A stretch of 64,000 nt of DNA from Actinomycetota bacterium. GTDB taxonomy: Bacteria; Actinomycetota; Acidimicrobiia; Acidimicrobiales; Ilumatobacteraceae. Every line of letters begins with the position of its first letter. Within the stretch, counting starts at the first letter, position 1. The notes under the pieces were generated by a model, which was not told the origin of the DNA, ran no database searches, and saw only the letters and a program-made list of their open reading frames with translations. The stretch is taken from positions 372,001 through 436,000 of the forward strand of contig JAUSLV010000018.1 of the NCBI GenBank assembly GCA_030645495.1, given 5' to 3'. The translations under genes and the position numbers were made by a program. Below are positions 1 to 8,142 of this stretch, one piece after another.

Positions 1-683
1 CCCGGGCCACCTCGATCGAACGCGAGGTGAACGAGGCCGGCGTCGAAGAGGTGGTGGTGCGCTGCGACGACGGCCGCGTCGTGCGCAGTTCGCACGCGGT
101 GCTGGCCATCGGTTCGGTGCCCAACACCGACGACCTCGGCCTCGATGCCGCCGGCGTCGAACTCGACCGCAACGGCTATGTCACCATCGACCGCCACTGC
201 CAGAGCAATGTCGGCCATATCTACGCCGCCGGCGACATCAGCGGCAAGCTGCCGCTGTCGTCGGTGGCCAGCATGCAGGGCCGCAAGGTGGCCGAGCACG
301 TGCTGGGCATGCAGAAGATGGCGCACCGCCACCTCGACTACGACAAGGCCGCCAGCGCGATCTTCACCGAACCCGAGATCGCCGACGTGGGCCTGGCCGA
401 GGCCGATGCGTTCGCCGTCGGCCGCAAGATCCGCGTCACCAAGGTGCCCTTCAGCAGCACCCCCAAGGCGCTGATCAACAACGACTGGCGCGGGTTCGTG
501 AAGATCATCAGCGACCCGGCCACCGGCGTGGTGCTCGGTGGGTCGATCGTCGGCCGTCACGCGGCCGAGCTGATCAGCGTGATCGCACTCGCCGTCACCG
601 CCAACCTCAAGGTCAGCGACATCGTCGAGAGCCTGCTCGTGCACCCGGCGCTCGCGGAGGCCTTGGCCGAAGCAGCTGAATGA
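1..683 (+). CDS. Flavoprotein pyridine nucleotide-disulfide oxidoreductase (LpdA / lipoamide dehydrogenase family), 5' truncated
   Basis: The frame is open from base 3, so the gene starts before the window; about 227 C-terminal residues are visible. They hold the end of the NAD(P)-binding domain (a GSVPNT segment), the second FAD contact (IYAAGD), and the dimerisation domain. The N-terminal FAD site, and any redox CxxxxC, lie outside the window. The C-terminus reads VHPALAEAL. This resembles the His-Pro...Glu dyad of lipoamide dehydrogenases, which mycobacterial LpdA quinone reductase lacks, so the exact substrate is open. The stop overlaps the ATG of the next gene by four bases (ATGA), which suggests translational coupling. 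Confidence 0.85.
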   Translation, partial: RATSIEREVNEAGVEEVVVRCDDGRVVRSSHAVLAIGSVPNTDDLGLDAAGVELDRNGYVTIDRHCQSNVGHIYAAGDISGKLPLSSVASMQGRKVAEHVLGMQKMAHRHLDYDKAASAIFTEPEIADVGLAEADAFAVGRKIRVTKVPFSSTPKALINNDWRGFVKIISDPATGVVLGGSIVGRHAAELISVIALAVTANLKVSDIVESLLVHPALAEALAEAAE

Positions 684-1288
684 CCGGGTCGGGCGAGCTC
701 GCCGCCGGTGAGTTCGGGTCGTGGCTCGGCGCGCTGCAGGAGGCGCTGCGCGGTGAGGGCGACACCGACGTGCCCTGCGGGTCGTGCGTGGCCTGCTGCT
801 CGTCGGCGCAGTTCATCCACATCGGCCCCGACGAGCGCGACGCGTTGGCCCACATACCTGCTGAGCTGGTGTTTCCCGCGCCGCGCCTACCACGCGGGCA
901 TGTGCTGATGGGCTACGACGAACATGGTCGGTGCCCGCTGCTGATCGACGGCGAGTGTTCGATCTACGCGCACCGCCCGCGTACGTGCCGCGTGTACGAC
1001 TGCCGGGTGTTCGCCGCCGCGGGCATCGAACCCGACGACGACAAGCCGCTGATCGCGGCGCAGGCTGTGCGCTGGCGGTTCGACTACCCGGGTGAGCGCG
1101 ACGAGGTGTTGCATGCCGCGATGCGCGCCACCGCCGCGTTCGTGCAACGCCACCGCGCCGAGTTGCCGGAGGGTTCGGTGCCGCTCGCGGCCACCGCCCG
1201 CGCGGTGCAGGCCGTTGCGCTGCATGAGTTGTTCACGCACGGCGAGCCGACGGTGCAGGCGGTGGCCGTGGAGCTGCGTCAGGGGTGA
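680..1288 (+). CDS. YkgJ-family cysteine-cluster protein
   Basis: This 202-residue protein has the cysteine pattern of the YkgJ family (formerly UPF0153), proposed to bind zinc or iron-sulfur. There is CGSCVACC near residues 33-40 and later C-x7-C-x8-C-x4-C within the segment around 'GECSIYAHRPRTCRVYDC'. No signal peptide or membrane segment is visible. The biochemical role of the family is not firmly known. It overlaps the upstream flavoprotein by four bases, so the two are probably co-translated. It converges on the carboxylase gene with only six bases between stops and no obvious hairpin. Confidence 0.8.
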   Translation: MTGSGELAAGEFGSWLGALQEALRGEGDTDVPCGSCVACCSSAQFIHIGPDERDALAHIPAELVFPAPRLPRGHVLMGYDEHGRCPLLIDGECSIYAHRPRTCRVYDCRVFAAAGIEPDDDKPLIAAQAVRWRFDYPGERDEVLHAAMRATAAFVQRHRAELPEGSVPLAATARAVQAVALHELFTHGEPTVQAVAVELRQG

Positions 1289-1294
1289 GACCGG

Positions 1295-3055
1295 TTACTC
1301 GATGATGACGACGACGTCGCCGGCGCCGACGGTGTCGCCCGCCTTCACCTTGATCTCCTTCACCTTGCCAGCCTTCTCGGCGGTGATCTGGTTCTCCATC
1401 TTCATCGCCTCGAGCACCACGACGGCCTGACCGACGGCCACTTCATCGCCGACCTCCACGAGCACCTTCACGATCGTGCCCTGCATCGGCACTTCCACGT
1501 TGCCGCTGCCGCCACCAGTGGCCGCGCCGCTGCTGGCCGAACGGGCCGGCTTCTTGGCCTTGGCCGGGCCTGCTGCCACGGCCTGGCCCTCGGGCACCCA
1601 CATCTTCACGTCGAAGCGCTTGCCGTTGACCTCGACCGTGGTGGTGCGTTCCACGAGCGGGTCGGCACCGTCGGCTGCCGCAGCCGGCTTGGTGGCCTCG
1701 ATGCCCGAGAGATCGAGCCTCTCTTCCACCCACTTGGTGGAGTGCTCCATCGCCTGGAACTCGGGGTGGCGCAGAATGGCCAGATCGGCCGGGATGGTGG
1801 TGAACACGCCCTCGACCACCATCTCCTCGAGCGCCCGGATGGTGCGAGCGATGGCCGTGGGGCGATCCTTGCCCCACACGATCACCTTGCCGACGAGGTT
1901 GTCGTAGTACTGGCTGATCGTGTCGCCGGTCTCGTAGCCGGCGTCGAAGCGGATGCCGAAGCCGTCGGGGGCGACGAGCTTGCTGATCGTGCCGGGCGAC
2001 GGCAGGAACTTGCCGCCGGCCGGGTTCTCGGCGTTGATGCGCACCTCGATGCCGTGGCCACGCCGCTGGGCAGCGACCTCGGCCTGGGTCATCGGCAGCT
2101 TCTCGCCGCTGGCGACGCGGATCTGCCATTCCACGAGGTCGATGCCGGTGATGACCTCGGTGACCGGGTGCTCGACCTGCAGGCGGGTGTTCATCTCCAG
2201 GAAGAAGAACTCGCCGTCCTGGTAGATGAACTCGACGGTGCCGGCGTTGAAGTAGCCGACGGCCTTGGCGGCCTTGATCGCGGCCTCGCCCATCGCGTCT
2301 TCGATGCCGGGCAGCATGCCGGCCGAGGGGGCCTCCTCGATCAGCTTCTGGTGGCGGCGCTGGGCCGAGCAGTCGCGGGTGCTGACCCACACGACCTCGC
2401 CGAACTGGTCGCCGACGACCTGCACCTCCACGTGGCGCGGCCAGGTGAGGTAGCGCTCGATGTAGATCTCGTCGCGGCCGAAGAATGCCTTGGATTCGCG
2501 CTGGGCGCTGTCCATCGCCTCCTGCACCTCGTCGGCGCTGCGCACCACCTTCATGCCACGACCGCCGCCGCCGAAGGCAGCCTTGATCGCGAGCGGGTAG
2601 CCGTGCTCGGCACCGAACGCAGAGATCTCGCTGACGTCCTTCACGAACTCGGTGGTGCCGGGCACGATCGGGCAACCACCGCGCAGGGCGGCCTTGCGCG
2701 AGCTGACCTTGTCGCCCATCTCGTCGATCGCGGCCGGGGGCGGCCCGATGAACGCGACGCCCTTGGCGGTGATCGCCCGAGCGAAATCGGCGTTCTCGCT
2801 GAAGAAGCCGTAACCGGGGTGCACGCCATCGGCGCCGCTCTTGTCGATGGCGTCGAGGATGGCCTCGGTGTTGAGGTAGCTCTCGGCGGCGGTCTGCCCA
2901 CCGAGGGCATAGGCCTCGTCGGCGAGTCGGACATGGAGGGCATTGCGGTCGAGTTCGCTGTAGACCGCGACGGTCTTGATACCGAGTTCACGGGCGGCCC
3001 GGATGACTCGAACAGCGATCTCTCCACGGTTGGCGATCAGGATCTTTTTCAGCAC
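1295..3055 (-). CDS. accA3: Acetyl-/propionyl-CoA carboxylase alpha subunit (biotin carboxylase + BCCP)
   Basis: A 586-residue fusion of biotin carboxylase and biotin carboxyl carrier domains, as in actinobacterial AccA3/AccA2. It carboxylates biotin with ATP and bicarbonate for transfer to acyl-CoA by a separate beta subunit that is not in this window. The N-terminus VLKKILIANRGEIA is the canonical start. The ATP-grasp glycine loop is FGGGGRGMKVV, and the C-terminal biotinyl domain carries EAMKM with the target lysine near residue 552. An Ala/Pro/Lys-rich linker joins the two parts. The open frame runs upstream to 3670, but homology begins at the GTG at 3055. It is divergent from birA with 19 bases between start codons. 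Confidence 0.93.
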   Translation of the reverse strand: MLKKILIANRGEIAVRVIRAARELGIKTVAVYSELDRNALHVRLADEAYALGGQTAAESYLNTEAILDAIDKSGADGVHPGYGFFSENADFARAITAKGVAFIGPPPAAIDEMGDKVSSRKAALRGGCPIVPGTTEFVKDVSEISAFGAEHGYPLAIKAAFGGGGRGMKVVRSADEVQEAMDSAQRESKAFFGRDEIYIERYLTWPRHVEVQVVGDQFGEVVWVSTRDCSAQRRHQKLIEEAPSAGMLPGIEDAMGEAAIKAAKAVGYFNAGTVEFIYQDGEFFFLEMNTRLQVEHPVTEVITGIDLVEWQIRVASGEKLPMTQAEVAAQRRGHGIEVRINAENPAGGKFLPSPGTISKLVAPDGFGIRFDAGYETGDTISQYYDNLVGKVIVWGKDRPTAIARTIRALEEMVVEGVFTTIPADLAILRHPEFQAMEHSTKWVEERLDLSGIEATKPAAAADGADPLVERTTTVEVNGKRFDVKMWVPEGQAVAAGPAKAKKPARSASSGAATGGGSGNVEVPMQGTIVKVLVEVGDEVAVGQAVVVLEAMKMENQITAEKAGKVKEIKVKAGDTVGAGDVVVIIE

Positions 3056-3061
3056 AGGTGG

Positions 3062-3069
3062 CAATCTTT
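3062..3069. promoter_or_regulatory. Overlapping divergent -10 boxes for birA (+) and carboxylase (-)
   Basis: CAATCTTT reads as CAATCT (3062-3067) on the plus strand, 7 bases before the birA ATG. It reads as AAAGAT (3064-3069) on the minus strand, 8 bases before the carboxylase GTG. Neither gene shows a Shine-Dalgarno. Both fit the nAnnnT leaderless pattern seen elsewhere in the window. Confidence 0.5.
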
Positions 3070-3074
3070 GCGGA

Positions 3075-3806
3075 ATGGACACCCCGATTGCCACCCCGCT
3101 GCCGAATTGGCCGTTTCGCTGGCATGTCAGCGTGGTGGACGAAACGGGCAGCACGAACGCCGACCTGCTCGCCGCCGCAGCTGCTGGTGCCCCTGACCGC
3201 ACCGTCCTCGCGGCTCGCCACCAGACATCGGGGCGTGGCCGCCTCGACCGCCGGTGGGATGCACCCGCGGGGGCCAACCTGCTGGTGTCGGTGCTGTTCC
3301 GCGACATCCCCGGTGATCCGCATGTACTGACCCAACGCGTCGCGCTGGCGGCCGCCACCGCGTGTGAACGCCTGGCCGGCGTGCGGCCGGTGCTGAAGTG
3401 GCCGAACGACCTGCTGCTCGACGGCCGGAAGCTGGCCGGGGTGCTCGCCCAGGCCCAACTTGGTGCCCAACCGATGGTGGTGGTGGGCATCGGCATCAAT
3501 GTCGGCTGGGCACCGGAGGGTGCGGCGATGGTGGGGCACGGGGTGCAGCCGCTCGATCTGCTGGCCGAGTTGCTGCGGGCGTACGACGAGCTGCCCGACG
3601 ACGTGTGGCTGACGTATCGCGACCGGCTGGGCACGATCGGAAAGCGGGTGCGGGTGGAGCTGCCGGCCACGGATCCGAGGGGTGTGCTGGAGGGCTATGC
3701 GGTCGATGTGGATCCCGACGGCCGGTTGGTGGTGGTGGACGCGGCGGGAACCTCACACCGCTTCGCCGTCGGCGACGTGGTGCACCTGCGACCCGCCAAC
3801 GGGTGA
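3075..3806 (+). CDS. birA: Biotin--[acetyl-CoA-carboxylase] ligase
   Basis: This 243-residue monofunctional (class I) BirA has no N-terminal DNA-binding domain. It makes biotinyl-AMP and attaches biotin to the BCCP lysine; the obvious substrate is the divergently encoded carboxylase. Visible signatures are the biotinyl-AMP loop SGRGRLDRRW (GRGR at residues 53-56), KWPNDLLLDGRKLAGVL and GIGINVGW, followed by the small C-terminal domain. The chosen ATG at 3075 gives the normal N-terminus; the frame also extends upstream into the carboxylase gene without support. Confidence 0.92.
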   Translation: MDTPIATPLPNWPFRWHVSVVDETGSTNADLLAAAAAGAPDRTVLAARHQTSGRGRLDRRWDAPAGANLLVSVLFRDIPGDPHVLTQRVALAAATACERLAGVRPVLKWPNDLLLDGRKLAGVLAQAQLGAQPMVVVGIGINVGWAPEGAAMVGHGVQPLDLLAELLRAYDELPDDVWLTYRDRLGTIGKRVRVELPATDPRGVLEGYAVDVDPDGRLVVVDAAGTSHRFAVGDVVHLRPANG

Positions 3807-3837
3807 CCGTGCCGAGCCGATGACCGTGCCGAGCCGA
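3804..3837 (+). repeat. 17-bp direct tandem repeat, two perfect copies
   Basis: TGACCGTGCCGAGCCGA occurs at 3804-3820 and again at 3821-3837. A degenerate third copy (TGACCCGGCCGCCGAGCCGG) follows. The first copy includes the birA stop codon. The array lies just upstream of the LCP gene's -10 box. Confidence 0.9.
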
Positions 3838-3864
3838 TGACCCGGCCGCCGAGCCGGTGGGCGG

Positions 3865-3870
3865 TACCCT
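3865..3870 (+). promoter_or_regulatory. Leaderless -10 box of the LCP gene
   Basis: TACCCT lies 7 bases before the GTG at 3878. There is no Shine-Dalgarno, and this spacing is why the later GTG is preferred to the one at 3857. Confidence 0.55.
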
Positions 3871-3877
3871 GCGGGCC

Positions 3878-4867
3878 GTGTTGGCGATGGACACCACCCC
3901 GCTGCGGCGTCGCCGCCGGATGCCCACCCTGCTGGTGGTGGCCGCGTCGACCACCGTGCTCTGTGCGGCCGGCTTGTTCGTGGCCGCCACACGGGCCGCC
4001 GACGCGGTGCCCCGCGTGGCCGGCGTGGCTGATGTGCTCAGCGACCCCAGTGGTGCGGTGGACAACTACCTGCTCGTGGGCAGCGACAGCCGCGCGCTGG
4101 GCGACCCCAACACCGGAGGTACCGAGGGCGACGTCAGCGGCACGCGCAGCGACACGATCATGGTGCTGCGCATCGACAAGGCTAGTGGCGACGCAGCGCT
4201 GTTGTCGATCCCTCGCGACCTCTACGTGCAGACCTCCGGCCACACCGGTCGCATCAACGGCGCCTACAACGATGGCGCCGCCGCGTTGGTGAGCGCCGTG
4301 CAAGAGGCGCTGCAGGTGCCCGTGCACCACTACGTGGAGATCGACTTCTACGGCTTCAAGACACTGGTCGATGCTCTCGGTGGCGTGCAGATCTGCTTCG
4401 CCGTGCCCACTCGCGATGTCACCACCGGGCTGAGTGTGCCCGCACCCGGGTGTGTGCTGTTGGACGGCACCACGGCCCTTGCCTACGCCCGCAGCCGGCA
4501 CTACGAGGAACTGAAGGACGGTGAGTGGATCGAAGACCCCAGCAGCGACCTCGGCAGATCCACGCGCCAGCGTGATTTCGTCAACCGCAGCCTGCAGACC
4601 GCCGTGGAACGGGTGAAGTCGGATCCGTTCAGCACCGGCGAGTTGGTGCGGGTGATGGGTGCCGCGGTGGCGATCGACGACGAACTCGACCCGATCGATG
4701 CGGCAGCCTCGCTGCGCACAGCGGTCGACGGAGGGCTGGCGACCTACTCGTTGCCGGTGGTGCCGCGCACGATCGACGGCGCCGCGGTGCTGTCGCTGGG
4801 CGACGGCGCGGATGCCGTGCTGGCCTTCTTCCGTGGCACCGGCCCTGCGCCCTCACCCAGTTCCTGA
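3878..4867 (+). CDS. LytR-CpsA-Psr (LCP) family cell-wall glycopolymer ligase
   Basis: A 329-residue membrane-anchored LCP protein. It has an Arg-rich cytoplasmic start (RRRRR), one membrane helix (about residues 16-38), and an extracytoplasmic LCP domain. Core residues are visible: GSDSR near 68-72, the conserved Arg of GTRSDTIMV, IPRDLYV near 111-117, and a later AYARSRH. LCP enzymes transfer lipid-linked glycans such as arabinogalactan or teichoic acids onto peptidoglycan. It sits immediately upstream of the dTDP-rhamnose genes, as rhamnose-linker LCP genes do in mycobacteria. It lacks the C-terminal LytR_C domain of some homologues. Confidence 0.88.
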   Translation: MLAMDTTPLRRRRRMPTLLVVAASTTVLCAAGLFVAATRAADAVPRVAGVADVLSDPSGAVDNYLLVGSDSRALGDPNTGGTEGDVSGTRSDTIMVLRIDKASGDAALLSIPRDLYVQTSGHTGRINGAYNDGAAALVSAVQEALQVPVHHYVEIDFYGFKTLVDALGGVQICFAVPTRDVTTGLSVPAPGCVLLDGTTALAYARSRHYEELKDGEWIEDPSSDLGRSTRQRDFVNRSLQTAVERVKSDPFSTGELVRVMGAAVAIDDELDPIDAAASLRTAVDGGLATYSLPVVPRTIDGAAVLSLGDGADAVLAFFRGTGPAPSPSS

Positions 4868-4879
4868 ACCCGTCCGGCA

Positions 4880-4885
4880 TACTGT
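4880..4885 (+). promoter_or_regulatory. Leaderless -10 box of rfbC
   Basis: TACTGT lies 6 bases before the rfbC ATG in the 24-base gap after the LCP gene, so rfbC probably has its own start site. Confidence 0.5.
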
Positions 4886-4891
4886 TGGCCG

Positions 4892-5443
4892 ATGCCCGAC
4901 GTACGACAGAGTGATGTGATTGCAGGCGTGTACGTGGTCGAACCCTCGATCCACGGCGACCAGCGCGGCCTGTTCATCGAGACCTACCGTCGCGAGTGGT
5001 TCCCCAACGGTCGCGAGATGCTGCAGGGCAACCGTTCGAACAAGCAGCAGGGCGCGGTGGTGGGGCTGCACTACCACCTGCACCAGGCCGACTACTGGTA
5101 CACGCCGGTGGGCACGATCCGCGTGGTGCTGCACGACCTTCGTGAAGGTGGCCCCACGGATGGCGCCACGCAGACGATCGACATCTCCGGCGAGAACCAT
5201 CTGGGTGTGTACATCCCGCCGGGCGTCGCCCACGGGTTCGCCGCGCTCACCGATGTCGTCATGACCTACCTCGTCGACGGGTACTACAACCCGGCCGACG
5301 AACTGGGTGTGCTGTGGAACGATCCGGTGATCGGCGCCGACTGGGGTGTCTCGAACCCGATCCTGTCGGCCCGCGACCAGAGCAATCCGCTGCGCGCCGA
5401 TCTGCCTGCAGGCCGCCGCCCGTACTGGCCGATGCGCACCTGA
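4892..5443 (+). CDS. rfbC: dTDP-4-dehydrorhamnose 3,5-epimerase (RmlC)
   Basis: A 183-residue cupin of the RmlC family, third enzyme of dTDP-L-rhamnose synthesis. The GD-x-RG-x-F substrate segment is present as GDQRGLFIETYR, and the catalytic-His strand reads GLHYH where GLHFQ is usual. IPPGVAHGFAAL is the second cupin motif. The LHYH variant and the segment 'YWYTPVG' deviate somewhat from textbook RmlC, so a related dTDP-sugar epimerase cannot be excluded. Clustering with rfbB and rfbD supports the rhamnose role. Confidence 0.85.
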   Translation: MPDVRQSDVIAGVYVVEPSIHGDQRGLFIETYRREWFPNGREMLQGNRSNKQQGAVVGLHYHLHQADYWYTPVGTIRVVLHDLREGGPTDGATQTIDISGENHLGVYIPPGVAHGFAALTDVVMTYLVDGYYNPADELGVLWNDPVIGADWGVSNPILSARDQSNPLRADLPAGRRPYWPMRT

Positions 5444-5462
5444 ACCCAGGAGGGATCACGAC

Positions 5463-6428
5463 ATGAAACTGTTCGTCACCGGCGCCGCCGGGTTCATCGG
5501 TTCGAACTACGTCCGCTGGGTATTGGCCAACAGCGATGACGAGGTCACGATCTTCGACGCGCTCACGTATGCCGGCAATCTCGCCAGCATCCGCGACCTG
5601 CTCGACGACCCGCGCTGCAGGTTCGTGCACGCCGACATCTGCGACGAGGCGGCAGTGCTGCAGGCGATGGACGGCCACGAGTCCGTCGTGCACTTCGCCG
5701 CCGAGAGCCATGTCGATCGCAGCATCGCCGACCCGTATGCGTTCGTGCGCACCAACTGCTTCGGCACGAACGTCGTGTGCGATGTCGCCCGGCAGGTGGG
5801 CGTGGGCCGTTTTCTGCACATCAGCACCGACGAGGTGTACGGCAGCATCGACGTCGGCTCGTTCGTCGAGACGGACCGCCTCACGCCTCGGTCGCCGTAC
5901 AGCGCGTCGAAGGCCGGTAGCGACCTGATCGCCCTCAGTTACGTCACCACCCACGGTCTTCCCGTGGTGGTCACCCGCTGTAGCAACAACTACGGCGCCT
6001 ACCAGTTTCCCGAGAAGGTCATCCCGCTGTTCACCACGAACTTGCTGGACGGCAAGCAGGTGCCGCTGTACGGCGACGGCGGCAACGTGCGCGACTGGAT
6101 CCATGTGGAAGACCACAACCGCGCCGCGCACCTCGTCCTGCAGAAGGGCACCGTGGGCGAGGTGTACAACATTGGCGCGCACCACGAGATCACGAACCGC
6201 GAACTCACGTACACGCTGCTCGAACTGTGCGGCCGCGACGAGGGCTTCATCCAGCCGGTGGCCGATCGCCTCGGCCACGATCGCCGCTACTCGGTGAACA
6301 TCGACCGCATCACTGCCCTCGGCTGGAAGATGGAGCGCAGCTTCGAGCAGTCGATCGCCGAGACGGTGCAGTGGTATCGCGACAATCGCTGGTGGTGGGA
6401 GCCGTTGAAGGCCAAGGCCGCCCTCTGA
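5463..6428 (+). CDS. rfbB: dTDP-glucose 4,6-dehydratase (RmlB)
   Basis: A 321-residue extended short-chain dehydrogenase that converts dTDP-glucose to dTDP-4-keto-6-deoxyglucose using bound NAD. The Rossmann motif TGAAGFIGSN starts at residue 6. The catalytic STDEVYG (about 121-127) supplies the Asp-Glu pair, and the YxxxK dyad is Tyr146/Lys150 in PYSASK. A real Shine-Dalgarno (GGAGGG) precedes the ATG, unlike most genes here, which indicates that it is internal to an operon. The stop overlaps the rfbD start by one base (TGATG). Confidence 0.93.
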   Translation: MKLFVTGAAGFIGSNYVRWVLANSDDEVTIFDALTYAGNLASIRDLLDDPRCRFVHADICDEAAVLQAMDGHESVVHFAAESHVDRSIADPYAFVRTNCFGTNVVCDVARQVGVGRFLHISTDEVYGSIDVGSFVETDRLTPRSPYSASKAGSDLIALSYVTTHGLPVVVTRCSNNYGAYQFPEKVIPLFTTNLLDGKQVPLYGDGGNVRDWIHVEDHNRAAHLVLQKGTVGEVYNIGAHHEITNRELTYTLLELCGRDEGFIQPVADRLGHDRRYSVNIDRITALGWKMERSFEQSIAETVQWYRDNRWWWEPLKAKAAL

Positions 6429-7285
6429 TGCGGGTGCTGGTCACGGGCGCCGGCGGTCAGCTGGGCACCGATCTGGTGCTGCACTGCACCGCCGCCGGCG
6501 ACGAGGTGCATGCCTTCGATCGGGCAGGTCTCGACGTGTCGTCGCGGTCGGCCGTGTTGGCCGCGATCACCTCGCTACGCCCCGATGTGGTGCTGAACTG
6601 CGCCGCCTGGACCGCGGTCGACGCGTGCGAGGCCGACCCTGATCGGGCCGTGCTGGCCAACGGCCTTGCCGTGCGCTGGGTGGCCGAGGCCTGCGACCGC
6701 GCCGGCGCGCACCTCGTGCACGTGAGCACCGACTACGTCTTCGACGGAACGCTCGATCGGCCGTACCGCGAGACCGACACCACCGGCCCACGCAGCGTCT
6801 ACGGGGCGAGCAAGTTGGTGGGCGAACACGAGGCGCTGGCGCTCGGCACCCGGGCGGCAGTGGTGCGCACGTCGTGGGTGTGCGGCCAACACGGCAGCAA
6901 CATGGTGAAGACCGTGATGCGCCTGGCGAACGAGCGACCCCAGTTGCAGTTCGTGTCCGACCAGATCGGGCACCCCACGTTCACCGCCGACCTGGCGCCC
7001 GTGCTGCGACGCATTGCGCTCGACCGGCTCAGTGGCGTGGTGCATGCCACCAACCAGGGTGCGTGCTCGTGGTACGAGTTCGCCGCCGAAGTGGTGGCGG
7101 CGATGGGCAAGGACCGCTCGCTGGTGCAGCCGATCGCGACCGCCGATCTGCAGCCGGCTCGCCCTGCCCCGCGCCCGGCCAACAGCGTGCTCGACAACGC
7201 CGTGCTGCGGATGGCCGGGTATACGCCCACCCGCGATTTCCGCGAGCCGTTGCGCGAGACGGTCGCCGCCCTCAGTCGTTCTTGA
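6428..7285 (+). CDS. rfbD: dTDP-4-dehydrorhamnose reductase (RmlD)
   Basis: A 285-residue NAD(P)H-dependent SDR, last step of dTDP-L-rhamnose formation. Motifs are VTGAGGQLGTDL at the N-terminus, NCAAWTAVDACE, HVSTDYVFDG and the catalytic YGASK, all typical of RmlD. The start codon overlaps the rfbB stop. Its 3' end overlaps the convergent CitE-like gene by 14 bases. No rfbA (glucose-1-phosphate thymidylyltransferase) is present beside the cluster. Confidence 0.92.
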   Translation: MRVLVTGAGGQLGTDLVLHCTAAGDEVHAFDRAGLDVSSRSAVLAAITSLRPDVVLNCAAWTAVDACEADPDRAVLANGLAVRWVAEACDRAGAHLVHVSTDYVFDGTLDRPYRETDTTGPRSVYGASKLVGEHEALALGTRAAVVRTSWVCGQHGSNMVKTVMRLANERPQLQFVSDQIGHPTFTADLAPVLRRIALDRLSGVVHATNQGACSWYEFAAEVVAAMGKDRSLVQPIATADLQPARPAPRPANSVLDNAVLRMAGYTPTRDFREPLRETVAALSRS

Positions 7286-8126
7286 CGGTGTTCCCGAGGG
7301 TTTCGGCGACGCCAGGCGTCGCCGAAACCCTCGGGTTGAGCATGCGGCGCGCTCGGCGGGCGACGGCCTCGTCGATCATCGCCCCCGACGCATCGCGCAC
7401 CGCTCCCGCAGCGCCGTCCAGCAAGGCGACGACATCGCGGGCCCATTCGATCTCGGCGGCGGTGGGGCTGAAGGCGGCGTTCACCGCGGCGCAGTGCGAG
7501 GGGTGGATCACGGCCCGTCCGCCGAACCCGAGATCGGCCAGCGTGCTGCTCGTGACGGCCAATGCCTGCAGGTCGTCGACCAGCAGGTGCACACCGCCGA
7601 CCGGGGCGCCGATGCCCGCGGCTGCGGAGGCGACGACGAGCGCGATGCGCGCATGGTCGATCAGTGCTTGCCCGCCGGGCAGCCGCCCGCCCAGCTCGGC
7701 CAGCAGGTCGACCTCGCCGAGGTGACACAGCGCCACGCTCGGGGCAGCGACGATCGTGTGCAAGTCGCGGAGCGCGACGGCGGTCTCCACCAGTGGGGCC
7801 ACTGCAACGCCGGGCAGCGCGGCTGCCACTTCGGCGATCCAGGCGGGTGTGTCGCATTTCGCCAGCAGCACACCATCCGGGCGGGTGGGGGAGGCGACCA
7901 ACGCGTCGAGGTCGCGGCGGCCGTCGTCGCCCGAGTTGAGCCGCACCCATCGCTGTGGGCGGCGGTCGCCCGCCAGTGCTGCAACCGCGTTCGCCCTCGC
8001 GTCGGCTTTGGCTGCCGGCTTCACCGCATCTTCCAGATCGATGATCACCGCGTCGGCCTCGGTGGCGAACGCCTTCGTGATCCGGTCGGGGCGGTCGCCC
8101 GGCACGTACAACCAGCTGCGGTTCAT
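7272..8126 (-). CDS. HpcH/HpaI aldolase / citrate lyase beta-like protein
   Basis: A 284-residue CitE-like TIM-barrel protein. The signature SWLYVPGDRPDRITKA leads into VIIDLEDAV, where the Glu-Asp pair binds Mg2+; VAPLVETA and a C-terminal GFGGRAVIHPSH follow. Stand-alone CitE-like proteins cleave or hydrolyse 3-hydroxyacyl-type CoA esters such as malyl- or citramalyl-CoA. The substrate here is unknown. The start is the ATG 19 codons into the longer frame. It lies 16 bases downstream of an acyl-CoA dehydrogenase, as in many acyl-CoA degradation operons. The last residues are encoded by a perfect palindrome (7293-7335). Confidence 0.82.
   Translation of the reverse strand: MNRSWLYVPGDRPDRITKAFATEADAVIIDLEDAVKPAAKADARANAVAALAGDRRPQRWVRLNSGDDGRRDLDALVASPTRPDGVLLAKCDTPAWIAEVAAALPGVAVAPLVETAVALRDLHTIVAAPSVALCHLGEVDLLAELGGRLPGGQALIDHARIALVVASAAAGIGAPVGGVHLLVDDLQALAVTSSTLADLGFGGRAVIHPSHCAAVNAAFSPTAAEIEWARDVVALLDGAAGAVRDASGAMIDEAVARRARRMLNPRVSATPGVAETLGNTVKND
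7293..7335. terminator. 20-bp perfect palindrome with 3-nt loop at the rfbD/citE junction
   Basis: The left arm (7293-7312, beginning CCCGAGGGTTTCGG) pairs perfectly with 7316-7335 around the loop CAG. It lies just past the rfbD stop and inside the 3' end of the CitE-like gene, so it could terminate both convergent transcripts. There is no T-tract; a dispersed repeat is an alternative. Confidence 0.6.
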
Positions 8127-8142
8127 GTGCGACGCGGCATTG

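Noticed and set aside
3056-3670. 205-codon N-terminal extension of the carboxylase
   Set aside because: The sequence is antisense birA, and family homology begins exactly at VLKKILIANRG.
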